This document shows positions 13,921 to 27,478 of a stretch of 64,000 bases of DNA, piece after piece. Position 1 is the first letter of the stretch; each line of letters starts with the position of its first letter. Source of the DNA: Larimichthys crocea. Its lineage: Eukaryota > Chordata > Actinopteri > Sciaenidae. Position numbers and translations under genes: made by a program. The notes beneath the pieces are model-generated. The model was given only the letters and a program-made list of their open reading frames with translations. It had not been told where the DNA came from and did no database searches. The stretch is taken from NCBI RefSeq assembly GCF_000972845.2, contig NC_040011.1:27384379-27448378 (forward strand), given 5' to 3'.

Positions 13921-14040
13921 TGCTAAGGCGGATTAATGCTAAGGATCCCTTTCACGGCAATTAACATCTGACGAGAGCAAATGGGATTGTAAAACATATA
14001 CTACTGCCTGCCGATCATTAGGCCTTTGAGATTGTGAAGA
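13921..14040. promoter_or_regulatory. Candidate conserved non-coding element (fgf13 intron)
   Basis: Mixed-complexity block with GATTAATGCTAAGGATCC, GGCAATTAACATCTGACG and CCGATCATTAGGCC. It has several homeodomain-like TAAT cores and no open frame. Conservation cannot be tested here. Confidence 0.2.
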
Positions 14041-16912
14041 CTAAAACATTGTGGGAGGGGGTTCAAGTGTAATAGGATCAACAAAGCCTAAGCAGTAAGT
14101 GACACCAAGTAGCTTATGATATATCGTATGTCAAATCCGCTCCAAAGTCACATATGATTCATATGTGTTCTGTACACGTTGACTTTGTGCTCACTGTCAA
14201 ATGTCACACAATATGATTACAAGGATGGATGGAGGTGTTGCCTGTCCATCTTGCAGCAGTCTGCCAGCAGGTGACAATGTGTTTCATGCGGTGCGATTCA
14301 TCTCCAGTCAAGGATTTCAATAGAGAAACATCTGTCTTCTTTACCTATAAGACGATTAACACAGTGTTGACGACCTCCTCCACATAAATAATCATGAATG
14401 AGAGCTCAGTTCACTGGTGTAGTTCACAGTGTGTGTTCAGTTAACGTTGTAATAATAATAATATAATAATAACATTACCCACCCACATGTGTATACATAC
14501 TGTGTGCAAACATACACAGTAGCTGCAGTCTGCTTATATATGTTACCTAATACATTAAATTAAATATTATCTATTATATTTTATTTTGAAAAATGGCAAT
14601 GTTTCCTACCTTCCTACCAAAAAAACAAAAAAACAACCAACTATTCAGAATGTGAAATCAACTTACTCCCATAACTTTTAAATATCTGTAAAAGCAAACA
14701 AAAAAAGCTACAGCAAACCTACAAGAAAGGAAAAAGTAATTGCTTTTAAATGGCACGATCTGCTTTATTAGAGGTTAAATTACAGTCGGTAACAGCTGAG
14801 TGACTGTGTTCTTGGCTCCAAGCAGTACATTTGTTGCCTCATGCTGAAAAAAGCATATGCTGTATAAACCACTATATAAACTTAAATTCTCAGCCAAGGT
14901 ATAAAGAGTGAAACATACACTATGAATCACTTCGGGATACAGTATTTAAACTAGAAAGATCAAACTGCCTTTATGAAAGCACACTTGACCACATAAATAA
15001 ATAGGCTCACTGTGTACAACCTTAGTCAACAGAGAGAGCAAAAGAATTTACCTTTATAGTTTCCATAAAAACTGCTCTGCAGTATTATATAGAGCTCTTT
15101 AAAGTTTGTAAAAGTCATGAATCTGTCCTTCATTGGTCCAGAGGTATGAGTGGCCATAAATACTCAACACACAAAAGAAAAGCACAACAGAAAATGTCTG
15201 CCAACAGAATGCTGTAATCTAGTGAGTTGCATAACAGCAGGCAATCTTGGTGCGAGACCTGCAGCTGAGAGCAAGAGAGACGGAGAGTCGGAGCAGCTGG
15301 ATCGTAAAGCTGAGCCCAACTGTAGATATAAATCTTCAATCAAAACACTAAGATCTGAATCAGAAAGCAGTCTATTGACATTTTACAAGCTGTGACCTAG
15401 CATCAGTATTTGACATCAGATACTGTCAAATCTATTATTTTAACCCACCGAATGCCGTGTTGAATGTACACTTTGTTCTCATCAGATTAAATAGCATTAT
15501 ATAATGGGAACAGCATACTTGATCTCTGCTTTTCATTTAGCAGGAGCAGCAGTAACCATCTTCAACCTTCTGTTCTGTCACAATCCTCTGTGCACTTAAT
15601 GATTTCTCATTGCACAGCTGACTAAGTGCACACGGCCATCTGACTTCCATCCATCGCTATAAGTTAATGTGGGGTTGACAGGTCCGGGCTCAGTGCTCGA
15701 TAATACTTCAGCTGTTAGACACTAAAAACCTGATCTCCCTTTCCTTTTAAAAAAAAAACATAGCATCATCCTCCTCTCTTAACATCTTCTTCTTCCAGAT
15801 TTCACTCTGATTTGACAAAACACTGTTGGGCTCAAATCAAATTGAGATAATAACAGTAAATCATTAGTCATTTAGTCCAAAGTTTTGACTAGTTGCGCAA
15901 TGGTTGTGAGCACCATATAATCATATAACCAGTAAGCCTTCACAAGTTGTGACAAGACTCTTTTTTTATTAATTACTTTACTAAAAAAAAAAAACTCCTT
16001 GATCCAAGCACCTCTGCCAAGAACACAGTCCTTGGCAGATATGGAGGGCAGCATCTTTTTTTGCCCTCAGCCAATCAGATCAGATCCCAGATGGACATCA
16101 AAACCACACACTTGCAGTTTAGTAATGCACATTTACAGCCTTCCCTGTTCATCAAAGTAGGGAAGTTAGCAGAGAGAGAGGGGGCGCGGGAGGAAAAAGG
16201 AGGCATGACGGCATGTGTACAGTTCTGAAGAAGAGATGGAGCGCAGAAAAAGAGGGTGACCTTAAAATGCCATTAGTTTGAGTCTCAGCACTGCGGAACT
16301 TTTACTGAATGTTTGCAGCAAACATTGCAGAGCATTAAAATCTGTCATTGATCACAGATCAGTATTTTACAGAGAAACAGCAGGAAGTTGAAGTAGACAA
16401 CAGCCATGATGATACCACATTTGTCCTGCAACTGTTTAACACAGATGGATCAGACTTTTAAACTTTGGCTTGTATTTTTATTTAGAAGGATAATACACAG
16501 GATGCCTTACTCAGTAACAACATGCTCCTGATGAAATTTGGTTATTTTTCATACTTTATTTCCTAAATAGGTACAATATGTTTTTTTCTGCAAGATTTTA
16601 CACATAATCATTGTTCTGTTGTCTTATTGAAACTGTAGAGTTTGTTATTATTATGATTATTTATTAGGATTATTATTTTTATGAAGCCTGGAATATATTA
16701 CATTAGCTGTGGATCTATTAATGTGTTTGTATGAGCCAGTTTCTGTTTGTGTATGATTTTGTAAAGATATTCTTCAGAGTGTATATCATTTCATGGCTTA
16801 TTGACTGGAAGATTGTAATTAATCTTGTTCCTGTCTGGTCACTCATATAGGAAAATAAAATCTGGTAAAAAAAAAAGACTGCCCACATAAAAATGAGAAG
16901 AAGAGCAAGAGG

Positions 16913-16928
16913 ATATATATATATATAT
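16913..16928. repeat. (AT)8 microsatellite
   Basis: Uninterrupted AT dinucleotide run. Confidence 0.9.
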
Positions 16929-18874
16929 GAACTTTAAGTGATGAACACATTGCCAATTCCACTTGTCTGATGAGTTGTCTTGGCCTTGATGCAGGATTAC
17001 ATAAAGGATTCAAAACCAGACATTCAGGGAAGAGGAGATTTAGGAACAGCTAACACCAATGCTGTCTGATTTATCAAAAATATGGGATTAGTGTTCCATG
17101 GCTCCGTTTCCTAATGATGCATTTTGAGAGGGACAGAATCCAAACACACATCCCGTAGTTGTTTTTTGCTTGTGTCAAATTGGAAAAAAACCATCCTAGG
17201 AATTTGTTGCACAGCAAGAAACCTTAAAAAAAGGCTCCGTTCTGTCTTCCTGTCTCAGCTCTGAGACGAGCCGAACTGGAACAAATAAGGTTATTCCAGA
17301 ACAATAGTCATTGTCCGAGATGGCAGTCCTGCTGGAGAGTTAGCCAATAAGGCAAACTTTTTTTGTGCCATCCTCATGTGCTGCTTGCATGTGCCACTTA
17401 ATGGTTTCCACTAATTCTATTTAAATTTCACAACTTATACTAGTCTTTTTACTAAATTATTCTATAAACAAGTATGCTAATCCTTCATATATTTGACAAA
17501 ATTACATTAACTGTCTCATGCAACAGCAACCCAGAAATGCAGTTCATCTGACCCAGGAAGGTATACTTTGAAAAGTTTGGCTAAACTAGAACAAAGATTC
17601 TCTACATTGTTTTTGCAGATATAGAGAATGATCCTTTCTGCAGCATTACCAAACTCTAAAGCTAATACAAGTTCAATATTTGGTTTGTTCTTTGTGACAG
17701 GAAGGTAATTCGACCAGAGTACAATGAGTGCATCATTGTCATTGTAGCTCACTATTTAGAATATTAATTGAAGAGCATTTTCCAAGCCTTGTGGTCTGAT
17801 ACCGGACGGATCCTGTTCACTCGCAGCTGTTCTCCAGCCTGAATATGTCCTATTACAGCAGCCAAGTTATCCTAGCTGTTAACCTATCATGTGCCCAACA
17901 CACTCTCCTAAACTCACACACCCACATACTCAAACTGGATACCAGAAGAAAGCAAGTTCACAGGGATAATGAAGGTTGGGGCTGGTGGCATTTGTTTGTG
18001 CTAGTAATGCCAAATAGTTGTCTTCATGCTTTACAGTCACCCATCAGGATATCTAGTGCTTAGCACCATCCTAAGAGGGACACAGAGTCGGTCACCATTG
18101 CTCTGTTTGCTCATCGCAACTATGTCTTTATGCTTTGTCTATCTATAGAGTTAGACACAGACATTTCTGTCTTTAATGTTTTGCTCAGTGGTGGTTTTGA
18201 TCAAACTCTGTATCTTTCATTTTTTCATTTTGCATGTATGAATCTTTCAGTGCCCAATAGATGTCCACAGAAAAGGTGACTGTCTCTATTGTCAGTGTTT
18301 TGTCATCCTGTCCGAATACTGCGCAACCTCCAGACTGTGAAAACAACAACCTGTTCTGAGCTCTGTCACTTTGAGAAAATCAAACCAGAGCTGTAGCACA
18401 TAACACCCACGTCACAGCATGACGGCAATGACTACAATATCTGCCCTGCTGTGAGGTCATGGTCTCCGGTCATCATGCTTCTCATGGTTCTCAGAACAGA
18501 CTCACACAAATGCACGTGTGCATGCGTGTGTGTGCGTAGAGTGTCTAATATGCTTGTATAACAAATATCACAGTGCACACTGCAGTGTGTGTAGGCGGGC
18601 TTGTCTGTGGAGTCCATCTGCCGAAGGGGCCTTAGGGCATCTGGAGAATGTGCATGCACGTGTGTGCGCGTGCGGGCGTGCATGTGAAGTCAAATAGACT
18701 GTGTACACAAAGCCACAATTTAGATTTTTACAATGCCCTGACCTGTAACTCAAAATCATCATAGCAAAATAATCAACCATGTCATTTTAATGGATTACAT
18801 GTTACAGTAAATGATGTCAAACAAGTTTCGCTAACTGCCTGATAACCCTCTTTTGCTTAAAACCCCAGACATGG

Positions 18875-18935
18875 GTGTCCTGCTGGCTGAGTGGGTAAGA
18901 TGCAAATCACAATGTAGCCAGTTTGATTTTGAACA
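18875..18935 (+). repeat. Trace of a tRNA-derived SINE head
   Basis: TGGCTGAGTGG at 18,884-18,894 matches the RNA polymerase III A box consensus TRGCNNAGYGG exactly. About 36 bases on, AGTTTGATTTT at 18,920-18,930 keeps the core of a B box (GGTTCGANTCC), with changes mostly of the C-to-T kind expected from CpG decay. The spacing is somewhat short and no clear tail was seen, so this is an old fragment or a chance match. Confidence 0.35.
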
Positions 18936-21900
18936 GAAGAAACAAAACACAAAATGAAGCGTTTCATGTGGACAGCTAAGTTTAGTTTGTGTGCAGTCAT
19001 GAGTCCGTGCATGATTGTCTGTCTTTTTGTGTATAATAATCTTTAGGTAATGTGTTTGTGTGCATAGCCTGCCTTTCCTCATGAGGCCCCCATGAGACAT
19101 GACCATGCACTGGTCTTATCTCAAGTGGCACTCTCCTCAACTTAACACTACAGCAACGCCTGTCTAAACACAAGTGGATGCAACTTCAGAGCAAGAATCA
19201 CACTTCTTTACTTATCTCTGGTTTCAGCTAATAGCTCTAGATGTTAATTGATTATGTGTTCCCGTAGAATTAATGTGGAGCAGCAGGTGAATACATTAAA
19301 CTGTCCTCTTGAAGCACAGAAAAATAACACCTGATACATTCTGGCCTTATATGTACACTTTAAGGATATAACAAAAAAATAATGCTAACCAGCTGCTTTC
19401 ACACATGACTGTGGATCAACTACAACTATAACCAGGGAAAATTAAAAAAGTGGAATTTGCAATGAACTGAATGGAATAAGAGTATGTTCAAAATACAAAA
19501 TGCAATGTAACTGAATTAATAAAGTGTGTTACAAGCAAAATATTACTAACTACAAGCAAACACACATTTGGACTGAGGGACAGTTAAATTTTAAAAAAGG
19601 CTACAAATGGCTACAAAAAGCAACAATTCTGAGTTGAGTGCAGTCCTGGTTCTGACTCTGGCTGCTTGTGTGTCTGCGGCGAGGGGGTAGGGTGGGCATT
19701 AGTTGACGCTACCAGCGTTTTATCGTTTTATGACTACACAGAACCCATTACACAGTTGAGGAGTACAGCTGAGAGAGTGAGGGAGAAAAGGGTGAGTGTA
19801 GGATTTAGTTCAACACCACGACATGAATTATGCAGATGGGCCATCCAGACATGTAGCTGTGTATCTTTTATAAATACACAGGCAAAACAAATTTAGCTAA
19901 CATTTCCTCCCGCCACTCAGTGCTACACATCGAGAGAAAGAAGAAAAATGGAGGGAGGGTATCTCAGCAGTAGCTTCTGGCACCACCCAGGATAAAAAAA
20001 AAAAAAAACTCACATCTGAGACATACAGCAAAAGGAGTTTCATCCATCTTATGCGGACACTGCTGTTGTAGGATTTTTAAAAAAATGATACATGAAGTAC
20101 AGTTCGCCTTCGCTCCCACTTTGATCCCAAGTGATGGTTTTACAAGAATCAAGCTCAGTCCTAAGCATAAATAGGGCAAGGGGCACCATCTGTGCGAATC
20201 TGGGATGGATGGATGAGGGGGTCATCATGTTAAGTCCTGCAGATGGTGAACAATCAAAAACAAGTGCTGTAAGTGGCCACAAATTTTTTCGAATGTTATA
20301 CCCTGTGATTTTAAGGACAATTCATATATAAGAGTTCCACAAAGGACCAGGGGAGCTACTATGTGTGTGCATACCTCTAAAAGTCCAGGTGTCTTTGTAC
20401 TGGCATTTAGAACAGTAAGATAGAGAGGAGAAGGAGGAGGGAAAAGAGGAGAAACGGTGCGCATGTCTATGTCCAACTCTGAGTCAAGCCCCAGGGTAGG
20501 TTTACTATCTGGTGTTTACAGAGAGCCTGATCAGAGGGATTACAATTACACAGGAACTGCTGAAGACAGCCGCTTTACTCAGTGTTATCAAACCACCCAC
20601 GCTCGCCATACACTGACACCTGACAACACACACACAAGTGGTAAATGGAAATCTACACCCTTCCCAGTATTTATGAGCACTTGCGCTAGCAACAGGTGAC
20701 TATCTGTACGGGTAGTTTTATTGACAACATTTCTCCAGGGATTACTGTCATCCAGACATTTCGAACAACAGGCGAGTCAAAAATAGCATTACTTATTTTT
20801 CAGTCTGCATGATGTGTCAATAGAATACTTTAGACAGTTTACTGTAGCTGTTTACACTTTAGGCATTAATAGTAGACCATAACACCATCCATTTTATATA
20901 TATATATATGAATATAGTTTGATTTATAGTGATGCAAAAGGTTAAGAGGACTCCCGCTGTGGATACCTATGGTGTGTTATGTGGTGCTTTGATTTATAGT
21001 TCAGCATCGGATTTCACACACCGATAGCACGGGTGCAACACTAGATGAATGGATTGTACATGATCAGGCTGTATCATGCTTTAATTATACACCCAACATT
21101 ACGTGTGTTTGCATTCCTTTGTTTACTTTGTGATATAGAGCAACATGGGGTTATATAGAGTTCACTCAAGGTTAGGGTTACAGAATCTCAATCTGATTTA
21201 TCACAATTCTTGTGGCCTCCGTGTATGATCATGTATCCACTGTAGTCCTGATGTATAATTACGTTTTTGAGGAGACGCACAGCTACAGTGTAGCTATGAA
21301 AGCTATGCCTTAACCCCTAAGCTCACAACTATAAATCCAGTTTAAGTCAGCTATAACAAATCATGATGACCAATATGTTTCAATGAAAGAATTATATTGC
21401 ACTTTACAAAAAAATATGGAGCCATTCTTTTCCAGCAATATCTAGACTCTTTGCCTCATTAACTGGTTGAGGTCTAGTTACTTAAACTGACCTGTAATTA
21501 AATTCCAAAATGCACCAAGTCAGTCTAAAAATGAAGAATTGATTTGCTCACCATAAAATACGACAGATTTCGGTTTTGATCTGTCCTGGCTGAAGATAGG
21601 GTGCATTAGCTCAAACCTAAGCCCAAACCACAGGAGAAAAGTTGTTGATGTAACAAGGCGCTGCAGACTAAAACTCCATTAGTGCGGTTTCAGGTTGTCC
21701 CAGCAACTATCTTTAACACAACACAAACTTAACACCTGAAATGAGACAAGAGCCGCCAACATATTTACTGATATCATGTGAGAGTGAACGACAGCTACAG
21801 GGAAGGGACAGTTGCTGATGATCCCCGTGTGAAATGGTTGTGTAACTGAAAACTGCTTGTTACCCTGTCACACTATTCCAGAACAGTCTACACTGCGAGG

Positions 21901-22439
21901 TCAAGGGAGCAGCTGGTGTGCAGACCAAGATGCTGTCTCTCTGGTTTAGCCGCAGCTTCTTCTTTTTTAAATATGACTTTATTGATTTCATTTATTCACT
22001 CATTGATTGATTCCTGATGGATGGATGAATAGCCAGCCTGTACTTGCATTGTCTTCCACCTGCACAGAGAGATTATGGTGTTTTACCCTCATTAATCGTC
22101 CCACATCTGTTTGGATGTTTGTGTATCTTTGAACAGCCAACAGTGATGAGCAGGAGCCAAGGCCACAAAACAATAAACTGCTTCACAATGTTGCAGATAA
22201 TTACCATGACAACATCCACACGCTTGAAAGGAAAAACAAGACAGAATGGCTGCAGTAGAAACACTGCAATGTCACAGAAATCTATCAAATGAGACCGTTT
22301 TTCCCTTGGGATGTGGGCTATTAGCGTGGTCAATACCTGTTTAATAGGGAACAATTGTAACAATTAAAAATTAATTGCTACATCATAGTTATCTGTCCTG
22401 ATGCCTTGCATTGTTGAGTTAAATTGTGAGTGGGCTACA

Positions 22440-22545
22440 CCTGCCAATTTATGTCATAGTTGATTCCCTTCAAAAAGCAGCCGCCCGCATTTCAAAACAA
22501 GCTGTGATGAATTAGTATGCATGTCAGGATTCAAATGGTGTCAAC
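22440..22545. promoter_or_regulatory. Candidate conserved non-coding element (fgf13 intron)
   Basis: High-complexity block containing CAAAAAGCAGCCGCCCGC, ATTTCAAAACAAGCTGTG and ATGAATTAGTATGCATG (a POU/homeodomain-like cluster). It is non-coding. The call rests on composition only. Confidence 0.18.
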
Positions 22546-22632
22546 ACGAGAGGAGTGTATATGTTTTTGTCTTTACTGCTAACTTGTTCTGAGCAAAACA
22601 AATTATTTTGAAATGAAAGTTGTTGTTTTTTT

Positions 22633-22662
22633 TTTGTCTACTGCTCCTCTGCAGTAGACAAA
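22633..22662. repeat. Perfect 12-bp inverted repeat (hairpin, 6-nt loop)
   Basis: TTTGTCTACTGC at 22,633-22,644 is the exact reverse complement of GCAGTAGACAAA at 22,651-22,662, separated by TCCTCT. On the fgf13 sense strand the stem is followed by a run of A. Its role is unknown. It is too short for a microRNA precursor. Confidence 0.9.
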
Positions 22663-25600
22663 GTACAATGTTAAATATTTGATGGTCCTACAGTATATGT
22701 GCAGCAAAGGGCTATTTGCAGCAAGCAAGGTCGGCTTTGACTCAATCACTGCAAAGTGCATTTGTGCTGTGTGTTTTTTGTAATAGATTCAGAGCAATGG
22801 CAGCAAATTGTATTAATGCTTAAAAATGTTGATAAGCATGGGCCTATCGTTCATGCTGAAAATAAAAATAGTCTCTAAGTCCTTGCTTTTTAATATACAC
22901 TGAGCATTACTGTCCCGTCTAAAAGCAATGCACTTGATTATAAACTCGGCCAGATACATAAGATTTGGAGAAGATAATGAGCTCGATTGTCAGTTTCATA
23001 GGTCAGTTTGTACTAACAGCCCTGCCCTTTTGTTTTTAACACAAAACCAAACAGCACACACTGGAAACAAATGCCACACTTCTGCATTGCACTAGATCAG
23101 TGAAACCGGCACTGTGAGAGATTCTTGATAGAGCATCCATTTCCTCGTGTTATTATAGTTGTATTTCTACAGGGCCAGATGTCCTATTCAACAGAGATGA
23201 AGAGATACTAAGAATAAACCCAATATCCTTAGTGCTTCATAATATTATAGCATGCAAACAAATAAGGAGTGCAGCATTTGTAATCACATCATGTGCTGAT
23301 CATTATTAGCAGGTCTTGTCTTGATTCACAGCCAGGATATGACCTTATCTATGACATTTTATGCAGATCAGTGGAAGTCAATATCACCTCCAGGTCCATC
23401 ATGTTGTTTTTTCTTCTTTTTTTTTTTGTAACCACTTCAAGAACAACCTTCATGGTCTTAGAAGACTATCTTTAATCTGTACATTTTTTATTATTGTTCT
23501 TGATTTCAGCTGGGAATGTTCATCTTAAACTCAGTACACAAAATTAATGACATACAACCAAGAGGTTTCCATATGAATAGTGTTTGATTCTGTGGATGCA
23601 TAATAATTTTCAGTTGTATTTTGAAACTGGAAAACTTTTGCAGTTGCAATACATCTATTTGAAATTATACATAGTGCAAGTACAGGTGTACAGAGTGTAC
23701 CGTGGGAATGACAGAGGAATTATTAATTTTAAGCCAGTGTAGCGTAAACATGATTTAAAATCTGTTATTTTATGGGTTATTTTATGGTAGAAGAGTAATA
23801 ATTGGCAAGAGATGAAACATGTACTGTATAACCTTAAAGCTGAAATTTGTCTTACTACAAAAAGGAAGTCATCATCACTTTAGACACATACATCCCGTCA
23901 TTGTGTTTTGCAATGGTTACAGTTCTCCAGTACTCCAAATGTCATTTTAATTGTTTTTCTTATTCTAGAAGTCAATATATATATAATTTAAAAATGTGAG
24001 AGAAGAGGGCAGCTGTCCCACTTTGACATCAAGGGTGTCTCCCAGCAATCTGGGGTCATACATCCATTAAATTGTTTTGTTTGGTTGGAGGTTGTTGTTT
24101 CCCTGCTGTTCCCTACACACAGGTTTTCATCATAGCCCTTATTAATGTCAGAGCAGTAGACCTTAGCCAACATGAACACGCTACCACTGGCGACACACAG
24201 TATACAGAGGAGCTTACAACTGTGCACATCATGCTCACAGACTTACATCTGGTGCTTTCTCCACAGTCTATCAGGTTTAAATCTAATGCAGGCTGGATTA
24301 GCCTTTTGTCCTTCATATGACCTAACCACAAACACTCCATTATGGCTTGAGGCCATTAAACCCAGAGGGACCAAAGTTCAGTCCATAAAGCACCTCTGGT
24401 CCAGCACAATTCCCTTAACTGAACTTTTCCCGTATAACTCTGATAACCAGGTATGTCAAAAAGCCATTAAGGTCACGAAGCTATTCTACAAAGTGAGCCT
24501 CTTATTCTGCCTAGCTTGCAATGTCAGTCACACAAAAACAAAAACACAAAACAAAAACCTTGAAAGCAAAAGGAGGAAAAAATAGGTAAAGTGGATTGTT
24601 ACTCCACATGGCAAAGTAAGCCTAACAGTACGGTTTAATAATGTAGGTTAGGAAAACTAATCAACAAAGGGAACAGCAGTGGCTTTCCATGACCTTTGCT
24701 GCTGTTTCACTATCCACAGGGGATTGTGGATAAAGCAGTGAGAGGTGATGGGAGGTGTCTTTCAGGACTGTACAATTCTGAGAATGAAGAGGCAGGCAGA
24801 CAGACAGATGTGGACCAAGACAAAGACAAAGAGAAAAACAAGGAAATCTGTAGAAGTTATTGCACTGAGAGAGATTACACATATTACTGTCTAATGGGAA
24901 AAGCAACTGTTCAATTAATGCAAATTACTCCAAAAATAATAGACATTTAAATGTATCGCCACTCTATCTACTGCAACAAATCTTAATTCATATCTGAAGA
25001 GTCAGTTATTTAAAAGATTTAAAAAGGTCGTATTTCTTACAAACAAATGACCTTTGGCAGTAAAAGAGGTCTAAATATAGTCACAGTCAAGCTATGTAAC
25101 CCCAAGAACCTAATTCCTTTTCTGACAAGTCGTAGAACCACTTCTTCATCCCTGCACCTGTCACACCTCAGCACCTCAGGGGTCACCCTGAAAACAGCAC
25201 CATAACCATATAAGATAAGGCAAATCCTACAGGAGCAATCAACACCACATCACTCCATCCATCATCATTCTCCTCATCCTCAGCATGCCTCTCGGGCCTA
25301 CTCGGTGCCCTGCCCCCTGACCTATGCCATAAACAGGTGTGATGACACTCTGTAGGAGCCAAACTGCGAACATGGCACTTCAAGGCTGAGAGCACGATGA
25401 CAGTTTAGCAACCAATCAATGCCTTAGAAAAATCTGGTTCTGCAGTGCAACAAGTGACCACAACCTTGGGTTTGGCTGGTGGCACTTGCAGTGGCATCTG
25501 GGTTTTACAACAGGCCAAAGGGACTGTGTGTGCTGATGGGATTGCTGCAATTAGTCTTCTGACCTTGGGAGAGTGTTAATGTATAGACTAGAAAGGATAT

Positions 25601-26099
25601 TCTCTGTGTGCTTTGTTCTCTTGTTTGGACTGGCGTACTGCCTCCCACTGTTAGACCGGGTTCTTTCTGATACATATGGACACACATTTGACCCCTTAAC
25701 GTCTTCCCATCTGCCAACCAGTTTGATAGGGACCATGGCCAAACTAGAAACAATTGTAAATTTAACCTCTGCCATTTTCCATTTATAAATCTAAGGGAAA
25801 TCAATCACAATTAACTACGTTGTGCACAACAGTCAGCCTTCCATGGTATTTATGCTGCAGCATCAATTGTTTTGTCTTCTTTCTCCATGGGAGGCAAAGA
25901 AATTGATGGAAAATGTATATGATCAGGCCACCACTCCTCATCTGAATCTATGATCAAACACTCACTATGTATTTTTCAAGATTTAGATTCACTAAAAGAG
26001 GCAACATGGACCCCAATTAAATAAAAGTCAGTATTTTCTTCTGAGCAACTGAGATGTTTACATGCTTTATGTTATAAATTTGTCATTAAAAACAAAAAA

Positions 26100-26115
26100 C
26101 ACACACACACACACA
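26100..26115. repeat. (CA)n microsatellite
   Basis: Uninterrupted CA run of about eight units after an A-rich stretch. Confidence 0.85.
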
Positions 26116-26734
26116 AAACTACTGATTCTTTTTTCATCTCTTTGTCATATTCAAATGTGACTCCAGAAATAGCTTATTGTCAGCTCCAACCAGTTTAGCT
26201 CTTACTCATGAATAATTCAGTGAAAAATTTACAGGTGCGAATGATCTCATCCACACACTCCTACAGTGCTGCATGAGAGGCGACAAAGATGCTAAAAAAA
26301 AAGAAAAGAAATACACCATACATCATCATACTGTATGCATACATCCACAAATGCATATGATTTTCAAACATGAGTGCTCATACTCTACGTGTGCTATGTT
26401 ACATATGCTGAAGGGAGTGTGGGCCACTCAATACCGATCCTCCATTTACAGACATACATGCTGTGTATTACCGTACTTAGAATATACATAGGCTAGCCTA
26501 TAGCCTACATTATGACCTAGATGGGAGAAAGGGGGGCAGCGAGGAGACTTAAACACTTTTCTCTGTCTGCTGTCTCAGTGGAAGTGTAAAGCCCTCCTTC
26601 TCCGACACACTTAGCCACTTAATGGGGCCTAGTCGGTGTGTTTGTGTGTGAGAGAGAGACACGTTAATCCTACCTCCCCTGCTACCAGCACCACGACCAC
26701 CTCACCAGCTACACTAGGCTCAGACAGAGAGCAT

Positions 26735-26830
26735 GCTCATTAGAGTCAATTGTCCAACATGTGAGCCTGTGAATTGACAAAAGGCTTCATGGGAAATCGG
26801 CTGCTGAATTCAAGCCTTTATAAAATGAGC
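26735..26830. promoter_or_regulatory. Candidate conserved non-coding element (fgf13 intron)
   Basis: The block includes CATTAGAGTCAATTGTCC, GTGAATTGACAAAAGGC and GGCTGCTGAATTCAAGCC, with repeated CAATTG and GAATTGACA words. It has no coding frame. Composition suggests an enhancer but proves nothing. Confidence 0.18.
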
Positions 26831-27460
26831 TGAGCGGTGCAGGTTTTTGGGTACAGAGAGGATGTGAATTGTCATACCACGTAAAAAGCACAGTCCTTTG
26901 GAATAACTTCTACTTTGCAAGGTTAAACTGACCAGTTTGAGCTTAAGTGGACTGAGTAACTGGGCTAGTCTGATCTGATCTAATCTGGGCCGGGTTGTTC
27001 TGGGTCTGACTGTTGACTGTCCCCTGCTCAGCTCTGCCAGTCTGTACCCAGAGGGCCTGTTATTTTGGGAGCTCAGCTGAGAAGAGATGACAACATCATG
27101 GACTGCTTAAGCTGCTTACATTTCCTCAAGCACTCCCAGTGCACCCTGGGATCTACACCCTTGTGTTGCTGCTGTCACTGTTGCTCCACATGCACTGATT
27201 GCATGTTAACAGGCATTGTGTTGCGTGTGCACGTGCAGAGCATTCAGGCACACACATTATAAGAAAAAACATTTTTGGTTTAGACAACAGTCACATGGAG
27301 TGATGTCACAGGGAAGCATGTGACTACATGATGAATGTGTGCGGATCAAGCAGAGTCCAAAACATCAGGACAAGTCAGTGAAGCTTGAAGATGAGAGAAT
27401 CCCAGAAGACTATAGAGAGGGGTGAGATGGGGTAACTCAGAAGTGAGGTGAGGGAGGGAT

Positions 27461-27478
27461 GTGTGTGTGTGTGTGTGT
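27461..27478. repeat. (GT)9 microsatellite
   Basis: Uninterrupted GT dinucleotide run. Confidence 0.9.

Noticed and set aside
21905..21945. Minus-strand TGGTCTGCAC word resembling miR-504, which lies in a mammalian FGF13 intron
   Set aside because: Only about ten bases agree and the flanks do not fold into a 60-80-base hairpin by eye.
24172..24585. 137-codon open frame on the plus strand
   Set aside because: No recognisable domain, overlapping frames on the other strand, repetitive lysine-rich end, and no splice or promoter context. Likely chance.
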